Positions 23,546-23,766 of a DNA stretch of 23,766 nucleotides are shown here, piece by piece. The first letter of the stretch is position 1, and each line of letters begins with the position of its first letter. A program made the position numbers and the translations under genes. Location: contig CAZINI010000046.1 in the NCBI GenBank assembly GCA_964540575.1, forward strand, positions 1-23,766, read 5' to 3'. The notes beneath the pieces were generated by a model. The model saw only the letters and a list, made by a program, of their open reading frames with translations, did no database searches and had not been told where the DNA came from. The stretch comes from UMGS1889 sp964540575 (GTDB lineage Bacteria; Bacillota; Clostridia; Oscillospirales; Ruminococcaceae).

Positions 23546-23720
23546 TTAGTGTTGAGTGTTTAGTGTTGAGTTATACTATTTCCGTCAAAACCTCCGGTTT
23601 TGACTTGCCGCCTTTTAGGCGGTTTGTCACCTTTACAAAGGCAGCACGTTCCGACACGCAAAGCGGCGGGGAATCCCCCGCCGCTTTGCACATTAAACTC
23701 AACACTCAACTCTTATACTA
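23541..23720. repeat. Composite element: inverted heptad arrays around three hairpins
   Basis: The left array, 23541-23575, has 7-bp units AGTGATT, AGTGTTG, AGTGTTT, AGTGTTG, AGTTATA; the first includes the TGA of the upstream gene. The right array, 23693-23720, has the same kind of units inverted (TTAAACT, CAACACT, CAACTCT, TATACTA). Between them are three hairpins: GTCAAAACC-TCC-GGTTTTGAC (23584-23604), CCGCC-TTTTA-GGCGG (23608-23622) and a 14-bp perfect stem with loop AATC (23658-23689, arm GCAAAGCGGCGGGG). None is followed by a strong T-run, though the hairpins could still end transcription. The 46 bases after it (23721-23766) show nothing recognisable. Confidence 0.7.
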
Positions 23721-23766
23721 AACACCATTTAAATCACGGAGAAGAAATCGGCGTAAAAAACTTGCG

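Noticed and set aside
23584..23622. CRISPR-like repeats
   Set aside because: The segments are separate hairpins of different sequence with no regular spacers.

Overview
The window looks like chromosomal DNA of a gut or rumen Bacillota, most like Oscillospiraceae/Ruminococcus. This is inferred from gene content (a GH16 glucanase, two-kinase phosphorelay and alpha-E/ATP-grasp operon), strong AGGAGG-type ribosome binding sites, sigma-A promoters with near-consensus boxes, occasional TTG starts and AT-rich intergenic DNA. I see no phage genes, transposase, tRNA, rRNA or CRISPR array. Nearly everything is on the minus strand, in tight operons. Only an amidase and a regulator are on the plus strand.

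Layout from left to right. (1) 51-5741, minus: a six-gene operon behind a perfect consensus promoter (TTGACA, 17 bp, TATAAT). It encodes a nicotinamidase, two unrecognised membrane proteins, nicotinate phosphoribosyltransferase, a DUF434 protein and a GH16 beta-glucanase. The two enzymes form the deamidating NAD salvage route. (2) 5742-6198: intergenic DNA with a heptanucleotide repeat and a 152-bp MITE-like element that abuts the promoter of a plus-strand amidase with an SH3 domain. (3) 7005-12880, minus: a six-gene operon encoding a circularly permuted ATP-grasp ligase, an alpha-E protein, a transglutaminase-like protein, two AstE/AspA (M14-like) proteins and a FUSC membrane protein fused to a HAD-like domain. 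One of the two M14 proteins and the HAD domain have lost catalytic residues. A terminator-like hairpin lies between the promoter and the first gene. This operon is the best candidate for an undescribed system: ATP-dependent amide or peptide synthesis, trimming and export. (4) 13190-13825, minus: an SGNH hydrolase with its own promoter and a 23-bp perfect palindrome upstream.

(5) 14057-21648, minus: a four-gene operon that forms a complete His-Asp-His-Asp phosphorelay. It has two hybrid histidine kinases, a stand-alone HPt protein and a response regulator with the order REC, HD-GYP, REC, HD-GYP. The likely output is c-di-GMP breakdown. (6) 22037-23545, plus: a divergent protein with an N-terminal helix-turn-helix and a large unrecognised domain, separated from the phosphorelay by 388 bp that hold a 17-bp palindrome and a run of 19 T. 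(7) 23541-23720: a composite repeat of heptad arrays in inverted orientation around three hairpins.

Three separate intergenic regions carry degenerate tandem repeats with the same 7-bp period but different unit sequences. In two of them the stop codon of the adjacent gene sits inside the first unit.
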